Below, piece by piece: positions 28,916 to 37,726 of a stretch of DNA of 64,000 nucleotides. The stretch covers positions 3,348,001 to 3,412,000 of the forward strand of contig NZ_CP016282.1 of NCBI RefSeq assembly GCF_001679725.1, in the 5' to 3' direction. The position numbers were made by a program, and so were the translations under genes. Numbering within the stretch: position 1 is the stretch's first letter; every line of letters begins with the position of its first letter. The notes under the pieces are model-generated. The model had not been told where the DNA came from and made no database searches. It worked only from the letters and a program-made list of their open reading frames with translations. The stretch comes from Cryobacterium arcticum (GTDB lineage Bacteria > Actinomycetota > Actinomycetes > Actinomycetales > Microbacteriaceae).

Positions 28916-29503
28916 TCAGCGCAGGGCGCCGACCGAGGCCAGGGCCATCCGGAGCAGACCGCCGCGGCCGCCTTCCATCTCGGCCGAGACCGCGTCGGTC
29001 GCGGCCTCCTCGGGGGTCATCCAGGTGAGCTCGAGGGCATCCTGGCGGGGGTCGCAGGTGCCGGTCACGGGCACGACGTAGGCCAGCGAGACGGCGTGCT
29101 GGCGGTCATCCGTGAACGCGGTGATGCCGGGCATCGGGAAGTACTCGGCGACCGAGTACGGCACCGGGCTCGGCGGCAGCTGCGGGAAGGCCATCGGGCC
29201 GAGGTCCTTCTCGAGGTGGCGGAACAGCGCGTCGCGCAGGGTCTCGCCGTAAAGCACCCGGCCGGAGACCAGGGTGCGGGTCATCTTGCCCTCGGGGGTG
29301 GCGCGCAACAGCACGCCGACCTCGACGACCTGACCCAGGCCGTCGACCCGAACGGGCACGGCCTCCACGTAGAGCAGCGGCAGCCGCTGGCGGATCTCGG
29401 CGAGCTCCACGTCGGTCAGCCAGCCGGGGTTGCTGTTGGGCGGCGGCGCGTCGTCCCCGCCAGGCGTCCAGTCCGGGTCGGGGTCAGGGGTGCGCACGCT
29501 CAT
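28916..29503 (-). CDS. NUDIX hydrolase (DUF4916-like)
   Basis: A 195-residue protein of the NUDIX fold. The N-terminus is acidic and Pro-rich (TPDPDPDWTPGGDD), then GWLTDVELAEIRQRLPLLYVEAVPVRVD. Next comes a shortened NUDIX box, GETLRDALFRHLEKDLG (residues about 104-120), in place of GxETLxxAxxRExxEExG, so metal binding may be reduced. VAEYFP, HAVSLAYVVPVTG and LELTWMTPEEA are typical of the actinobacterial DUF4916 group. The substrate is unknown. ATG 29503 starts the family-like part; the longer frame upstream is non-coding. Confidence 0.8.
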   Translation of the reverse strand: MSVRTPDPDPDWTPGGDDAPPPNSNPGWLTDVELAEIRQRLPLLYVEAVPVRVDGLGQVVEVGVLLRATPEGKMTRTLVSGRVLYGETLRDALFRHLEKDLGPMAFPQLPPSPVPYSVAEYFPMPGITAFTDDRQHAVSLAYVVPVTGTCDPRQDALELTWMTPEEAATDAVSAEMEGGRGGLLRMALASVGALR

Positions 29504-29570
29504 AGGTTCATTCTCACTCACGAGAGCCGCGGATGCATCACCGACGTCCCCACAGACCCCGTTCCACCCC

Positions 29571-29630
29571 CGCGAACTGTGAGCAAAGCCCCAGTTTGGG
29601 CCCGATTTTGGGCTTAAGTCACAGTTCGCG
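29571..29630. repeat. 60 bp palindromic element, family 1 copy B
   Basis: The most symmetrical copy: CGCGAACTGTGA and TCACAGTTCGCG form a perfect 12 bp outer stem, and AAGCCC / GGGCTT lies inside. It stands in a divergent promoter region (NUDIX and esterase genes), so it cannot be a simple terminator. Confidence 0.85.
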
Positions 29631-29713
29631 GGAGGGAAGGGGAGCCGCGGGGCGTGGAAGGATTGGGAGGAGTCGGGGCTGGACACGCGTCGACCTGAGT
29701 GTGAGGACCGACA

Positions 29714-30373
29714 ATGGCTGACAGCATCCGCCCCGAGCCCATCGACCCGGCCGCCGTGCTGTGGTCGGCCGCCGTCGCCGACCGGGTGGACCGTCCGCTG
29801 CTGCTCGTTCTGCACGGCTACGGCTCGCACGAGGGCGATCTGTTCTCGCTGGCGCCGCACCTGCCTCTGGAGCCCACGATCGCGGCCCTGCGCGCGCCGC
29901 TGCCGGTGGGCCAGGGCTGGTCCTGGTTCCCCATCGGCGTGCCCGGCGACCCGGTCGGCGACGCGCTCGACGCCGCCGCGGCCGGGATCCTCGACTGGCT
30001 CGACGCGCTGCCCGAGCAGCCCACCTCGATCGGGCTGCTCGGGTTCTCGCAGGGCGGTGCCATGACGCTGCAGCTGATGCGGCACGCGCCGGAGCGGTTC
30101 GCCTTCGCGGTGCAACTGTCGGGGTTCATCGCCAGCAGCACGCATCCGGGCGACGCCCGCCTGGCCGAGCTCAAGCCGCCGGTGTTCTGGGGCCGCGGCA
30201 CGCTCGACCCGGTGATTCCCGAGGCGGCCGTCGTGCGCACCCAGGCGTGGTTGCCGGGGCACTCGACGCTCACCGAGGGCATCTATGAGGGGCTCGGGCA
30301 CTCGATCTCACAGGCTGAGCTCGGCGAGATCGTCACGTTCCTGCGCGCGCAGTACCCGGCCACGGCCGCTTGA
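29714..30373 (+). CDS. Alpha/beta hydrolase, phospholipase/carboxylesterase family
   Basis: A 219-residue cytoplasmic esterase. LLVLHGYGSHEGDLFSLAP gives the oxyanion-hole region, GLLGFSQGGAMTLQL the nucleophile elbow with Ser in GFSQGG, and GRGTLDPVIP the acid region. The catalytic His lies in GLGHSISQAE near residue 195. This is the AbH/YpfH-type carboxylesterase family; the natural ester is unknown. ATG 29714 is preceded by GAGGA. The upstream region contains the 60 bp palindrome. Confidence 0.9.
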   Translation: MADSIRPEPIDPAAVLWSAAVADRVDRPLLLVLHGYGSHEGDLFSLAPHLPLEPTIAALRAPLPVGQGWSWFPIGVPGDPVGDALDAAAAGILDWLDALPEQPTSIGLLGFSQGGAMTLQLMRHAPERFAFAVQLSGFIASSTHPGDARLAELKPPVFWGRGTLDPVIPEAAVVRTQAWLPGHSTLTEGIYEGLGHSISQAELGEIVTFLRAQYPATAA

Positions 30374-30467
30374 GCCGGGGTCGCCCGCCCGCCACTCAGG
30401 TGTCCCGTCTCAGGGCGATGACGCCGGTGCGGTCTCGGTGAGCCCCAGCGAACACCTCGTTAACGCA

Positions 30468-30516
30468 CGAATTGCCCCGATCCAGTGGATGAAAACATCC
30501 GCGGCAGGGCAATTCG
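30468..30516. terminator. Nested hairpin between convergent genes
   Basis: Outer 10 bp stem CGAATTGCCC / GGGCAATTCG encloses a second hairpin GGATG-AAAA-CATCC. Being symmetrical, it can end transcription from both sides, for the esterase gene and the gene at 30533. It also belongs in style to the nested palindromes elsewhere. Confidence 0.6.
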
Positions 30517-30532
30517 ATGACAGTGCGGCGAG

Positions 30533-30973
30533 CTAGCCGCGCTTGCGGGCTGCAGCCTCGTTCTGGGCGGCGAAACGCTCGGCGTGCGCCTTCTTGCGGG
30601 CGCGTTCGGCGTCGCGCTCCTTCACGCGGATCTGCTCCTCGCGCACCTCGAACTGGGTGGCGCGCTCGGTGACGAGCCAGGCCGGCGGCTGCTTGAGCAG
30701 CGCCTGGATCTCCGCGCTGGTCAGCGGCTCGGTGACCTCACCACGGGCCAGACCCGAGATGGAGACGCCGAGCTTGGCGGCGACGACCTGCTTGGGGTGT
30801 GGTCCGTTGGCGCGCAGCTCGCTGAGCCATTCCGGCGGGTTCGCCTCGAGGGCGGCCAGCTCGGTGCGCGACACCGGGGTGGACTGGAACTCCTCGGGTG
30901 CTGCTTCGAGCAGAATCCCGAGCTTCTGGGCGGCCGTGGCCGGCTTCATGGTCTGGGGCTTCTTCTCGCTCAT
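30533..30973 (-). CDS. DUF5997 family protein
   Basis: A 146-residue protein. MKPATAAQKLGILLEAAPEEFQ, RTELAALEANPPEWLSELRANGPHPK and a helix-turn-helix-like stretch QVVAAKLGVSISGLARG (about residues 65-82) are followed by LTSAEIQALLKQPPAWL. The C-terminal 45 residues are a highly charged Lys/Arg/Glu helix. The family is nearly always next to an HTH-less LysR-domain gene in Actinobacteria (remembered association), as here, divergently. A TACGCT box 6 nt before ATG 30973 predicts a leaderless transcript. Possibly the DNA-binding half of a two-part regulator (inference). Confidence 0.8.
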   Translation of the reverse strand: MSEKKPQTMKPATAAQKLGILLEAAPEEFQSTPVSRTELAALEANPPEWLSELRANGPHPKQVVAAKLGVSISGLARGEVTEPLTSAEIQALLKQPPAWLVTERATQFEVREEQIRVKERDAERARKKAHAERFAAQNEAAARKRG

Positions 30974-30979
30974 TGTTCC

Positions 30980-30985
30980 AGCGTA
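30980..30985 (-). promoter_or_regulatory. Leaderless -10 TACGCT
   Basis: TACGCT on the minus strand lies 6 nt before ATG 30973. Confidence 0.55.
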
Positions 30986-31114
30986 TAGCCTGAGAGCACT
31001 ATGGTTTCGGTGTCGTGCGCCCGATCGGCTCGAAACGTACCCGACGCCGGCACATCGCACGCCCCGGCGCGGCCATCACCCACACACTGACACATGCACA
31101 ACGAGAGGATGCCG

Positions 31115-31906
31115 GTGACCTTTTCCATTGCCTTCGTCGCCGGGGTCACCCCCACCAAGTGGACCCGCATCTGGGCCGAACGCCGCCCGGACGTCGAGCT
31201 CGAGGTGTTCCGCACCGATTCCGCTGAGCAGGAGACCGTCCTCCGCGACGGCCGCGCCGATGTGAGCCTCGTGCGCCTCCCGATCAATGAAGAGGGCCTG
31301 AGCCTGATCGCCCTCTACAACGAGATTCCCGTGGTGGTCGCGGCCAAGGACCACTTCATCGCCGATGCCGACAGCGTGGTCGTGGCCGACCTCGTCGACG
31401 AGCACCTGCTGCAGGATCCCGACGAGGTGCCCGAGTGGCGGGACGCAGCAGTGGAGGTACGCACCGGCAGCCGCCGGGCGCTGCCGCCGATGCGCGACAT
31501 GGACGAGACCATGGAGCTCGTCGCCGCCGGCGTGGGCATCGTCATCCTGCCGCACTCGGTGGCCCGGCTGCACAGCCGCAAGGATGTCGTCTCCAAGCCG
31601 GTCGAGGACACCGCGGAGAGCCGCATCGCCCTGGCCTGGCGCACCGTGGACACCACCCCCGACGTGGAGGAGTTCATCGGCATCGTGCGCGGCCGCACGC
31701 CCGACAGCTCCCGCAAGAACGCCGCGCTGCCTACCGACGAACCGGTGAAGAAGGAAAAGAAGACCGCGAAGGCGAAGGCGGCCGCGAAGGCCGTGCGCGC
31801 CGCCGCGGCCGCGGCCAAACCGGCGACCGCACGCAAGACCCAAAGCGCCGGGCGCACCCGCAACTCCCCCAGCCCGCAGGCCGGCAAGCGCCGCGGAGGC
31901 CGCTGA
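31115..31906 (+). CDS. LysR-type substrate-binding domain protein without HTH, with histone-like tail
   Basis: A 263-residue product. Residues 1-200 are a periplasmic-binding-type effector domain as in LysR regulators (TFSIAFVAGVTPTKWTRIW, DVSLVRLPINEEGLSLIALYNEIPVVVAAKDH, MELVAAGVGIVILPHSVARL), but no winged helix precedes it. After residue 205 comes a Lys/Ala/Pro-rich tail (VKKEKKTAKAKAAAKAVRAA and further) resembling histone H1 or the C-terminus of mycobacterial HU, a likely non-specific nucleic-acid binder. GTG 31115 has GAGAGG at 6 nt; ATG 31094 and ATG 31109 are alternatives with poorer sites. It is divergent from the DUF5997 gene. Confidence 0.85.
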   Translation: MTFSIAFVAGVTPTKWTRIWAERRPDVELEVFRTDSAEQETVLRDGRADVSLVRLPINEEGLSLIALYNEIPVVVAAKDHFIADADSVVVADLVDEHLLQDPDEVPEWRDAAVEVRTGSRRALPPMRDMDETMELVAAGVGIVILPHSVARLHSRKDVVSKPVEDTAESRIALAWRTVDTTPDVEEFIGIVRGRTPDSSRKNAALPTDEPVKKEKKTAKAKAAAKAVRAAAAAAKPATARKTQSAGRTRNSPSPQAGKRRGGR

Positions 31907-31911
31907 CGGCT

Positions 31912-31971
31912 CGCGAACCGTGAGTCAAGCACGCATCAGGCGCTTTTGTGGGGCTTTGCTTACCGTTCGCG
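31912..31971. repeat. 60 bp palindromic element, family 1 copy C
   Basis: CGCGAACCGTGA at the left and ACCGTTCGCG at the right; the outer 7 bp are perfect and the interior keeps TCAAGC and GGGGCTTTGCTTA. It begins 5 nt after one stop codon and ends 15 nt before the other, between convergent genes. Confidence 0.75.
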
Positions 31972-31985
31972 GATGGGCGCGGGCG

Positions 31986-32630
31986 TTAGGTCGGAGCCAC
32001 GGGTTGGCGTAGGACCGTGCGGAGCTTGTCGGGGGCGACCCGGCGGGGGTCGCCGAGGTAGACCTCGTGGTGCCGGCCGCGTTCCCGCAGCCCGGCGGCG
32101 GGCAGCAGCTCGCCGTGCAGCCGGGCCAGCACGGGCGTCTCGTCGTCGTAGGAGCCCACGTGCAGCACCTGCTCGCAGAGCCCCTCGTCGAGCTGCTCCA
32201 CTCGCATCCGGTCCAGCGCGGGCAGCGGCTTCTTCTTCGCGGCTGCTTTGGCGCGTGCCGCGGCGATGGCCTCGCCGATCTCCGCATCGCTCACCCAGTC
32301 GGGCTGGCTGATCAACATGGTCCAGCTCCAGGCATCCTTGTCGCGTGCGCTGAACACAGATGCGTCGTCGGCGTACCAGAGCCCCTCCAGCGGACCCACA
32401 ACCAGGTCGCGGCCCGCCCGTTTGCTCGCGAACTTCACCGTGTACGCCACCGCGTAGAGCGCCTCCACGGCCTCAGCATAGGCCGGGGAGGTGTTCGGGT
32501 CGCCGTGCCCGTCGACGGCGAGGAACCGCTGCGACGGTACCGTCAGGGTCTCCCAGTCCCGGTTCTTCGGGGCGTACAGCGCCCGCAGCTCGCGCTTGAC
32601 GTCGTAGGGCGCCGGCGCCGCGTTCGGCAC
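31986..32630 (-). CDS. GyrI-like small-molecule-binding domain protein
   Basis: A 214-residue protein of the GyrI-like/SHS2 superfamily: YDVKRELRALYAPKNRDWETLTVPSQRFLAVDGHGDPN, YAEAVEALYAVAYTVKF, VVGPLEGLWYADD and, late, LHVGSYDDETPVLARLHGELL. Such domains bind drugs or other small cyclic compounds, alone or fused to AraC-type regulators. This one is stand-alone and may act as a hydrolase or scavenger (inference). Seven nt separate it from the VOC gene upstream on the same strand. Confidence 0.88.
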   Translation of the reverse strand: MPNAAPAPYDVKRELRALYAPKNRDWETLTVPSQRFLAVDGHGDPNTSPAYAEAVEALYAVAYTVKFASKRAGRDLVVGPLEGLWYADDASVFSARDKDAWSWTMLISQPDWVSDAEIGEAIAAARAKAAAKKKPLPALDRMRVEQLDEGLCEQVLHVGSYDDETPVLARLHGELLPAAGLRERGRHHEVYLGDPRRVAPDKLRTVLRQPVAPT

Positions 32631-32637
32631 GGCCGGG

Positions 32638-33018
32638 TCAGTTCTGCAGCACGGAGAGGATGTTGCCGGCCGGGTCGGTGAACCAGGCGATCCGCGGCTC
32701 GCCGTTCGCGATGCCGCGCTCGTCCTGTTCGAACCCGTCGTAGCGGAGGAACTCCACGCCGCGCTCGGCGAGCACGTCGACGGACTGGTTGATGTCGGCC
32801 ACGGCGAGGTTGAGGATGGTGAACCCGGCCGGCTGGTGGTCGGGCTTGGGGTAGATGATCACGTCGGCGCCGCCGGGCAGGGTCAGCCGCAGCAGGCCCA
32901 TGCCGCCGTCCGCCACCTCGAGACCGAGCACGTCGCCGTAGAAGGTGCGCGCCGCCTCGATGTCGGGCACCGCGAATCCGCTGAAACCGTGCAGGTACTC
33001 CGGGTCGATGGTGGGCAT
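32638..33018 (-). CDS. VOC-fold (glyoxalase/bleomycin resistance-like) protein
   Basis: A 126-residue protein of one glyoxalase-type module pair: YLHGFSGFAVPDIEAARTFYGDVLGLEVAD, then GFTILNLAVADINQSVDVLAERGVEFL, and ending IAWFTDPAGNILSVLQN. Metal ligands of true glyoxalase I are only partly matched, so the enzyme class cannot be assigned. It is encoded between the ABC permease and the GyrI-like gene on the same strand and may share their transcript. Confidence 0.88.
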   Translation of the reverse strand: MPTIDPEYLHGFSGFAVPDIEAARTFYGDVLGLEVADGGMGLLRLTLPGGADVIIYPKPDHQPAGFTILNLAVADINQSVDVLAERGVEFLRYDGFEQDERGIANGEPRIAWFTDPAGNILSVLQN

Positions 33019-33060
33019 GGCGTGCTCCTTCTGGTCAGGCGTGGAGGTGCGGCTACCCGG

Positions 33061-33896
33061 TCAGCGGGAGCTGATCGAGGCGAACTTACGGATGCACAAT
33101 GGCACGAACACCACGAGCAGCACAACAACCCCGATGAGCACGGTCGCCACCGGGTTCTGCAGCGTCCAGACATCCGGCACCGGCGCGGTGCCCTCGTTGC
33201 CGAACAGCTCGCGGGCTGCCTGCACCAGCGCCGACACCGGGTTGAACTCGGCGAAGATGCGCAAGGGGTCTGGCAGCGTCTCGATCGGCACGAACGCGTT
33301 GGAGATGAACGTGATGGGGAACAGGATGATGAACGACGCGTTGTTGATCACCTCGGGCGAGCGCACACTCATGCCCAGCAGTGCCATCACCCAGCTGAAC
33401 GCGTAGCTGAACAGCAGCAGCAGCCCGAGCCCGGCGAAGAACTCCCCCATTGACGAGTTGACCCGCCAGCCGACCAGGAACCCGGTGGCCATCATGATGA
33501 TCATCGAGATGGTGTTGAGCACCAGGTCGCCGTTGGTGCGGCCCACCAGCACAGCGGATGAGCTCATCGGCAGGCTGCGGAACCGGTCGATGATGCCGTC
33601 CTTGAGGTCCTGCGCCATGGCGGAGCCGGAGAAGGTGGAGCCGAACACCACGGTCTGGGCGAAGATGCCGGCCATGAGGAACTGCGTGTAGTCCGTGCCC
33701 TGCACGTTGATCGCGCCGCCGTAGACCTGGCTGAACAGCAGCACGAACATGATCGGCTGGATGACGGCGAACACCAGCATGTCGGGGGTGCGCTTGATCT
33801 TGATGAGATTGCGCTTGGTGGTCGTCCAACCATCCGAATACCAGAGGGACAGCGGGTTCCAGGTGGGCGTGGGTGCCGGCCTGGTGGCGGTGGCGG

Positions 33897-33900
<4 letters not shown>
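33061..33900 (-). CDS. ABC-2 type drug exporter permease (DrrB-like)
   Basis: A 279-residue integral membrane protein with six predicted helices. RTPDMLVFAVIQPIMFVLLFSQVYGGAI, the family stretch FGSTFSGSAMAQDLKDGIIDRFRSLPMSSSAVLVGR (cytoplasmic loop of ABC-2 permeases), and NASFIILFPITFISNAFVPIETLPDPLRIFAEFNPVSALVQAARELF are diagnostic. It forms the channel of an exporter with the ATPase encoded just upstream; the genes overlap by ATGA. The exported compound is unknown; the closest named relatives carry daunorubicin. Confidence 0.92.
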
Positions 33901-34892
<992 letters not shown>

Positions 34893-34926
34893 GCTACGCC
34901 CCTGCCAAATCGGTGGGTATGCTCGT

Positions 34927-34945
34927 ATGTGGACGTTGTACACAT
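34927..34945. promoter_or_regulatory. Candidate TetR operator (ATGTG-N9-CACAT)
   Basis: A perfect 5 bp inverted repeat with 9 bp spacing lies midway between the divergent TetR and exporter starts (34978 and 34892). An overlapping 8 bp palindrome CACATGTG follows at 34941-34948. Arrangement and position fit a TetR-family site controlling both genes. Confidence 0.5.
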
Positions 34946-34977
34946 GTGAGCTTTTATCGTAACGAACTGGATGCGTC

Positions 34978-35619
34978 ATGACAACGGGTGTGGGAGATTC
35001 TCCGGCACGAACTTCGTACCGGCACGGCGACCTGCGTCGGGCGCTCATCGAGGCCGGGGTGGACCTGGCCCGGGAGGGCGGCCCGCCCGCCGTGGTGCTG
35101 CGGGAGGCCACCCGGCGCGTGGGGGTGACGCCCAACGCCGCCTACCGGCACTTCGCCGACCGGCAGGCTCTGCTGGACGCCGTGTGCTCCAGCTGCCAGA
35201 GTCTCGTCGCCGGCGCGATCGAAACCGATCAGGCCCGGGTCGACACGACAGACCCGGTCGAGGGCGCACGCCTGCGGTTCCGGGCCGTGGGCACCGGCTA
35301 CCTGCGCTTCGCACTGGAGCAGCCGGGTCAGTTCCAGACCGCATTCTCGGCGTCGTCCGACCTGGACAGCGCGACCAGCGCGGCGCGGGCCGGCCCCGGC
35401 GGGCTCACCCCGTTCCAGTTGCTCACGCAGTCGCTCGACGACCTCGTCACCGTGGGGCTGCTGCCGGCCGGGCGGCGCCCGGCGGCCGAGTTCCTGGCCT
35501 GGTCGGCCGTGCACGGACTCGCCGAGCTGCTCATCGACGGGCCCCTCCGCGCGCTGCCCGCCCCGGTGAAGCAGACCCTGATCGTGCGGGTCATCGACAT
35601 GGTGGAGCAGGGGCTGTAG
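34978..35619 (+). CDS. TetR/AcrR family transcriptional regulator
   Basis: A 213-residue repressor. The N-terminal HTH is clear: YRHGDLRRALIEAGVDLAREGG, then VVLREATRRVGVTPNAAYRHFADRQALLDAV (recognition helix VTPNAAYRHF). The C-terminal ligand domain resembles the TetR_C_33/WHG group (FQTAFSAS, LAELLIDGPLRALP). It is transcribed away from the DrrAB-like exporter and most likely represses it until a drug-like ligand binds. Confidence 0.9.
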   Translation: MTTGVGDSPARTSYRHGDLRRALIEAGVDLAREGGPPAVVLREATRRVGVTPNAAYRHFADRQALLDAVCSSCQSLVAGAIETDQARVDTTDPVEGARLRFRAVGTGYLRFALEQPGQFQTAFSASSDLDSATSAARAGPGGLTPFQLLTQSLDDLVTVGLLPAGRRPAAEFLAWSAVHGLAELLIDGPLRALPAPVKQTLIVRVIDMVEQGL

Positions 35620-35636
35620 CCAAGACCTGCTGCTGC

Positions 35637-36608
35637 TCAGAAGTCGCCCTCGGCGGCGGCCGGGCCCACGCTCATGGCGCCGTCCGGCTTCCACGTCACA
35701 AACCAGTTGCGATGCCCGGCCGAGGGAGCGAGAGCGTCGCTGGCCAACGCCTGGTCGCCAGTCCAGTACAGCGTCAGCCCCGACGCCGTGAACTCAGACT
35801 CGCCCACACAGCTCGACAGGTAGTGCGGGTCGTCGATCAGCAGGATCAGGCACACACGGTGCAGCTCGGCCCGCACCACATAGAACTGGGATTCGGCGGG
35901 CGGGTCGACCGACTCCCAGGTGATGCTGCCCAGGCTGCGCAGCGTCAGGGGCTGGAAGGAGTCGGGGAGCGGGATCACCGGTACGTCCGCCACCGTTTGG
36001 TGCGTGTCGAAGATCTCGAAGGCCTTGGCGTTGGCGCTGGCTGCGGCCGGGCCCTCCGTGCGGTCTGCGGCGACCATGCCCACGATCTGCGCCCCGGCCA
36101 CGCCGCCGAGCACGGCCGCGACGATGAGGCCAGCCGTCAGGCGAAGCCGGTTGCGGGATGCGCCGGCGGGCTTCTCCGGGGCAGCGGGCAACCCGTCGGC
36201 ACTCACCGCCAACCCTGCGTCATGCTGCAATTCGTCATCCTGCGGACTCATCGGGCGCACCAGCACGACGCGGGCCGCACCCGCCCCCTCGAGCTGCTGC
36301 CCCGCGGCGAGCACCGCGTCGTCGATCGCCTCCCGCTCGGCCGCGCTCTCGGCCTCCAGCTCCCGCAGGGCCCGGTGCACGGCATCGTCGCCGGCGGCGT
36401 CGGCATCCGCGGCGAAGACCCGGCGCTGCAGCGCGCGCACCCGACCGCTCGGTGCCGGCTCACCCTGCGGCGAGGCCTGGTCCGGATGCGCCCGCCACCA
36501 GAGCGCGTCGAGAACGTCCCGGCTGCCCCGGTAGTGGTCCCGCACGGCGTAGCGGAACTCCTCGTCGCCCAGGGCCCGTTCATACGCGTCGTGGTGACCT
36601 GCGGTCAT
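35637..36608 (-). CDS. Single-span membrane protein, tandem paralogue 1
   Basis: A 323-residue protein, family not recognised. The cytoplasmic N-domain (residues 1-110) has the shared block DAYERALGDEEF, LDALWWRAHPDQ, RVRALQRRVFAADADAAGDD and LEAESAAEREAI. A membrane helix lies at about 165-188 (LTAGLIVAAVLGGVAGAQIVG), and an extracellular domain has LGSITWES and SSCVGESEFTASGLTLYWTG. ATG 36608 has GGGGA at 5 nt; the in-frame GTG at 36632 overlaps the preceding stop (GTGA). It is the last of three tandem paralogues. Confidence 0.75.
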   Translation of the reverse strand: MTAGHHDAYERALGDEEFRYAVRDHYRGSRDVLDALWWRAHPDQASPQGEPAPSGRVRALQRRVFAADADAAGDDAVHRALRELEAESAAEREAIDDAVLAAGQQLEGAGAARVVLVRPMSPQDDELQHDAGLAVSADGLPAAPEKPAGASRNRLRLTAGLIVAAVLGGVAGAQIVGMVAADRTEGPAAASANAKAFEIFDTHQTVADVPVIPLPDSFQPLTLRSLGSITWESVDPPAESQFYVVRAELHRVCLILLIDDPHYLSSCVGESEFTASGLTLYWTGDQALASDALAPSAGHRNWFVTWKPDGAMSVGPAAAEGDF

Positions 36609-36628
36609 CGGAGTCCCCGAGTGTGAAG

Positions 36629-37654
36629 TCACCCCTCGGCCACCACGTCCGAAGAGGTTGGCCGGCCCCTGAATTCGGCCGACAGGCCACCGTCGAGTTC
36701 CCAGACCACAACGAAGTCACCGAGCACCTGCGACACGCCTGTCTCGCTGTGCATCACGGCGTTGCTCTCCCAGTACAACCGCAACCCCGCCGACGGAAAG
36801 CCTGACTCGAGTGCGCAGGTCGACACGTAGCCACCGCTTTCCGGCATGGCGACGAGGCAGGTCATATGGCTGGTGGACAGCGCCGCGTAATAGGGCGAGA
36901 TGCCCACCTCATTGGGGTTCTCCGACCAGTCGGCCGACCCGAGGTAGCGGAAGGAATCGGCCTGAAACACCGTGCCGGTCGACACGAGCGGGATGTCCTT
37001 CGGCGTCTGCTCGCGGAGGAAGATCATGCTCGGCGATTCCGAGGACACCGTGGCGATCGACGCCGCCGGCGAGGGGCTCGGCGTGCCGGACGGCGTGGGC
37101 GCAGCCCCGCTGACGAGGCCCGCGGCGCCCAGCTGGCTGCCGAGGATCACGCCGATGGCTACCGCGAGCAGGATGCCGCCGGCCAGGAGCCAGTGGCGGC
37201 GGCCGAATCGTCCGGACAGCCACTGCGGCGCCCGGTCCGATTCGACGACCTCTGGCTCCAGCGCGTCCTCGCCTGCTGCCGACCCCACCAGCTCGTCGAA
37301 GGTGGATGCGACGACGGTGGCCGAGGCGCCGATTTCCTGGGCATTGGCAGCGCGCAGGGCCTCGGCAATGGCCAGCCGCTCGGCGGCAATCTCCGCCTCG
37401 AGGCCCCGCACGGCCTCGGCCACGACCGCGTCGCCGGCCGCGTCGCCGTCCGCCGCGAAGACTCGGCGCTGCAGCGCCCGCAGGGTCGCGATGGGCGACG
37501 GCGTGCCGCTGGGGGCCGGGTCCTCGGGGTGCCATTCCCACCAGAGCGCGTCCGGCAGGCGCCAGGCACCGGTGTGGGCGGCGGCCACGGCGGCGGCGAA
37601 GTCCGGGTTCTCCAGAGCTCGCTCGTACGGATCGTCGTGCCTGTTCCCGGCCAA
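36629..37654 (-). CDS. Single-span membrane protein, tandem paralogue 2
   Basis: A 341-residue protein with the same plan as its neighbours: N-domain with DPYERALENPDF, LPDALWWEWHPEDPAPSG, LRALQRRVFAADGDAAGD and LEAEIAAERLAIAEALR; membrane helix around residues 165-190 (LLAGGILLAVAIGVILGSQL); extracellular domain with YLGSADWSENPN, YAALSTSHMTCLVA and STCALESGFPSAGLRLYWES. Two cysteines in that domain are shared with paralogue 3. The chosen start is TTG 37654 behind AGGGGGG, aligning with paralogue 1; ATG 37669 and 37681 are alternatives. Confidence 0.75.
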   Translation of the reverse strand: MAGNRHDDPYERALENPDFAAAVAAAHTGAWRLPDALWWEWHPEDPAPSGTPSPIATLRALQRRVFAADGDAAGDAVVAEAVRGLEAEIAAERLAIAEALRAANAQEIGASATVVASTFDELVGSAAGEDALEPEVVESDRAPQWLSGRFGRRHWLLAGGILLAVAIGVILGSQLGAAGLVSGAAPTPSGTPSPSPAASIATVSSESPSMIFLREQTPKDIPLVSTGTVFQADSFRYLGSADWSENPNEVGISPYYAALSTSHMTCLVAMPESGGYVSTCALESGFPSAGLRLYWESNAVMHSETGVSQVLGDFVVVWELDGGLSAEFRGRPTSSDVVAEG

Positions 37655-37726
37655 TGAAACCCCCCTCATTGTTGTGCACATCCTGCCACACGCACCGGGC
37701 GGAGCGGTGCCGCACCGGCGCTGCGC

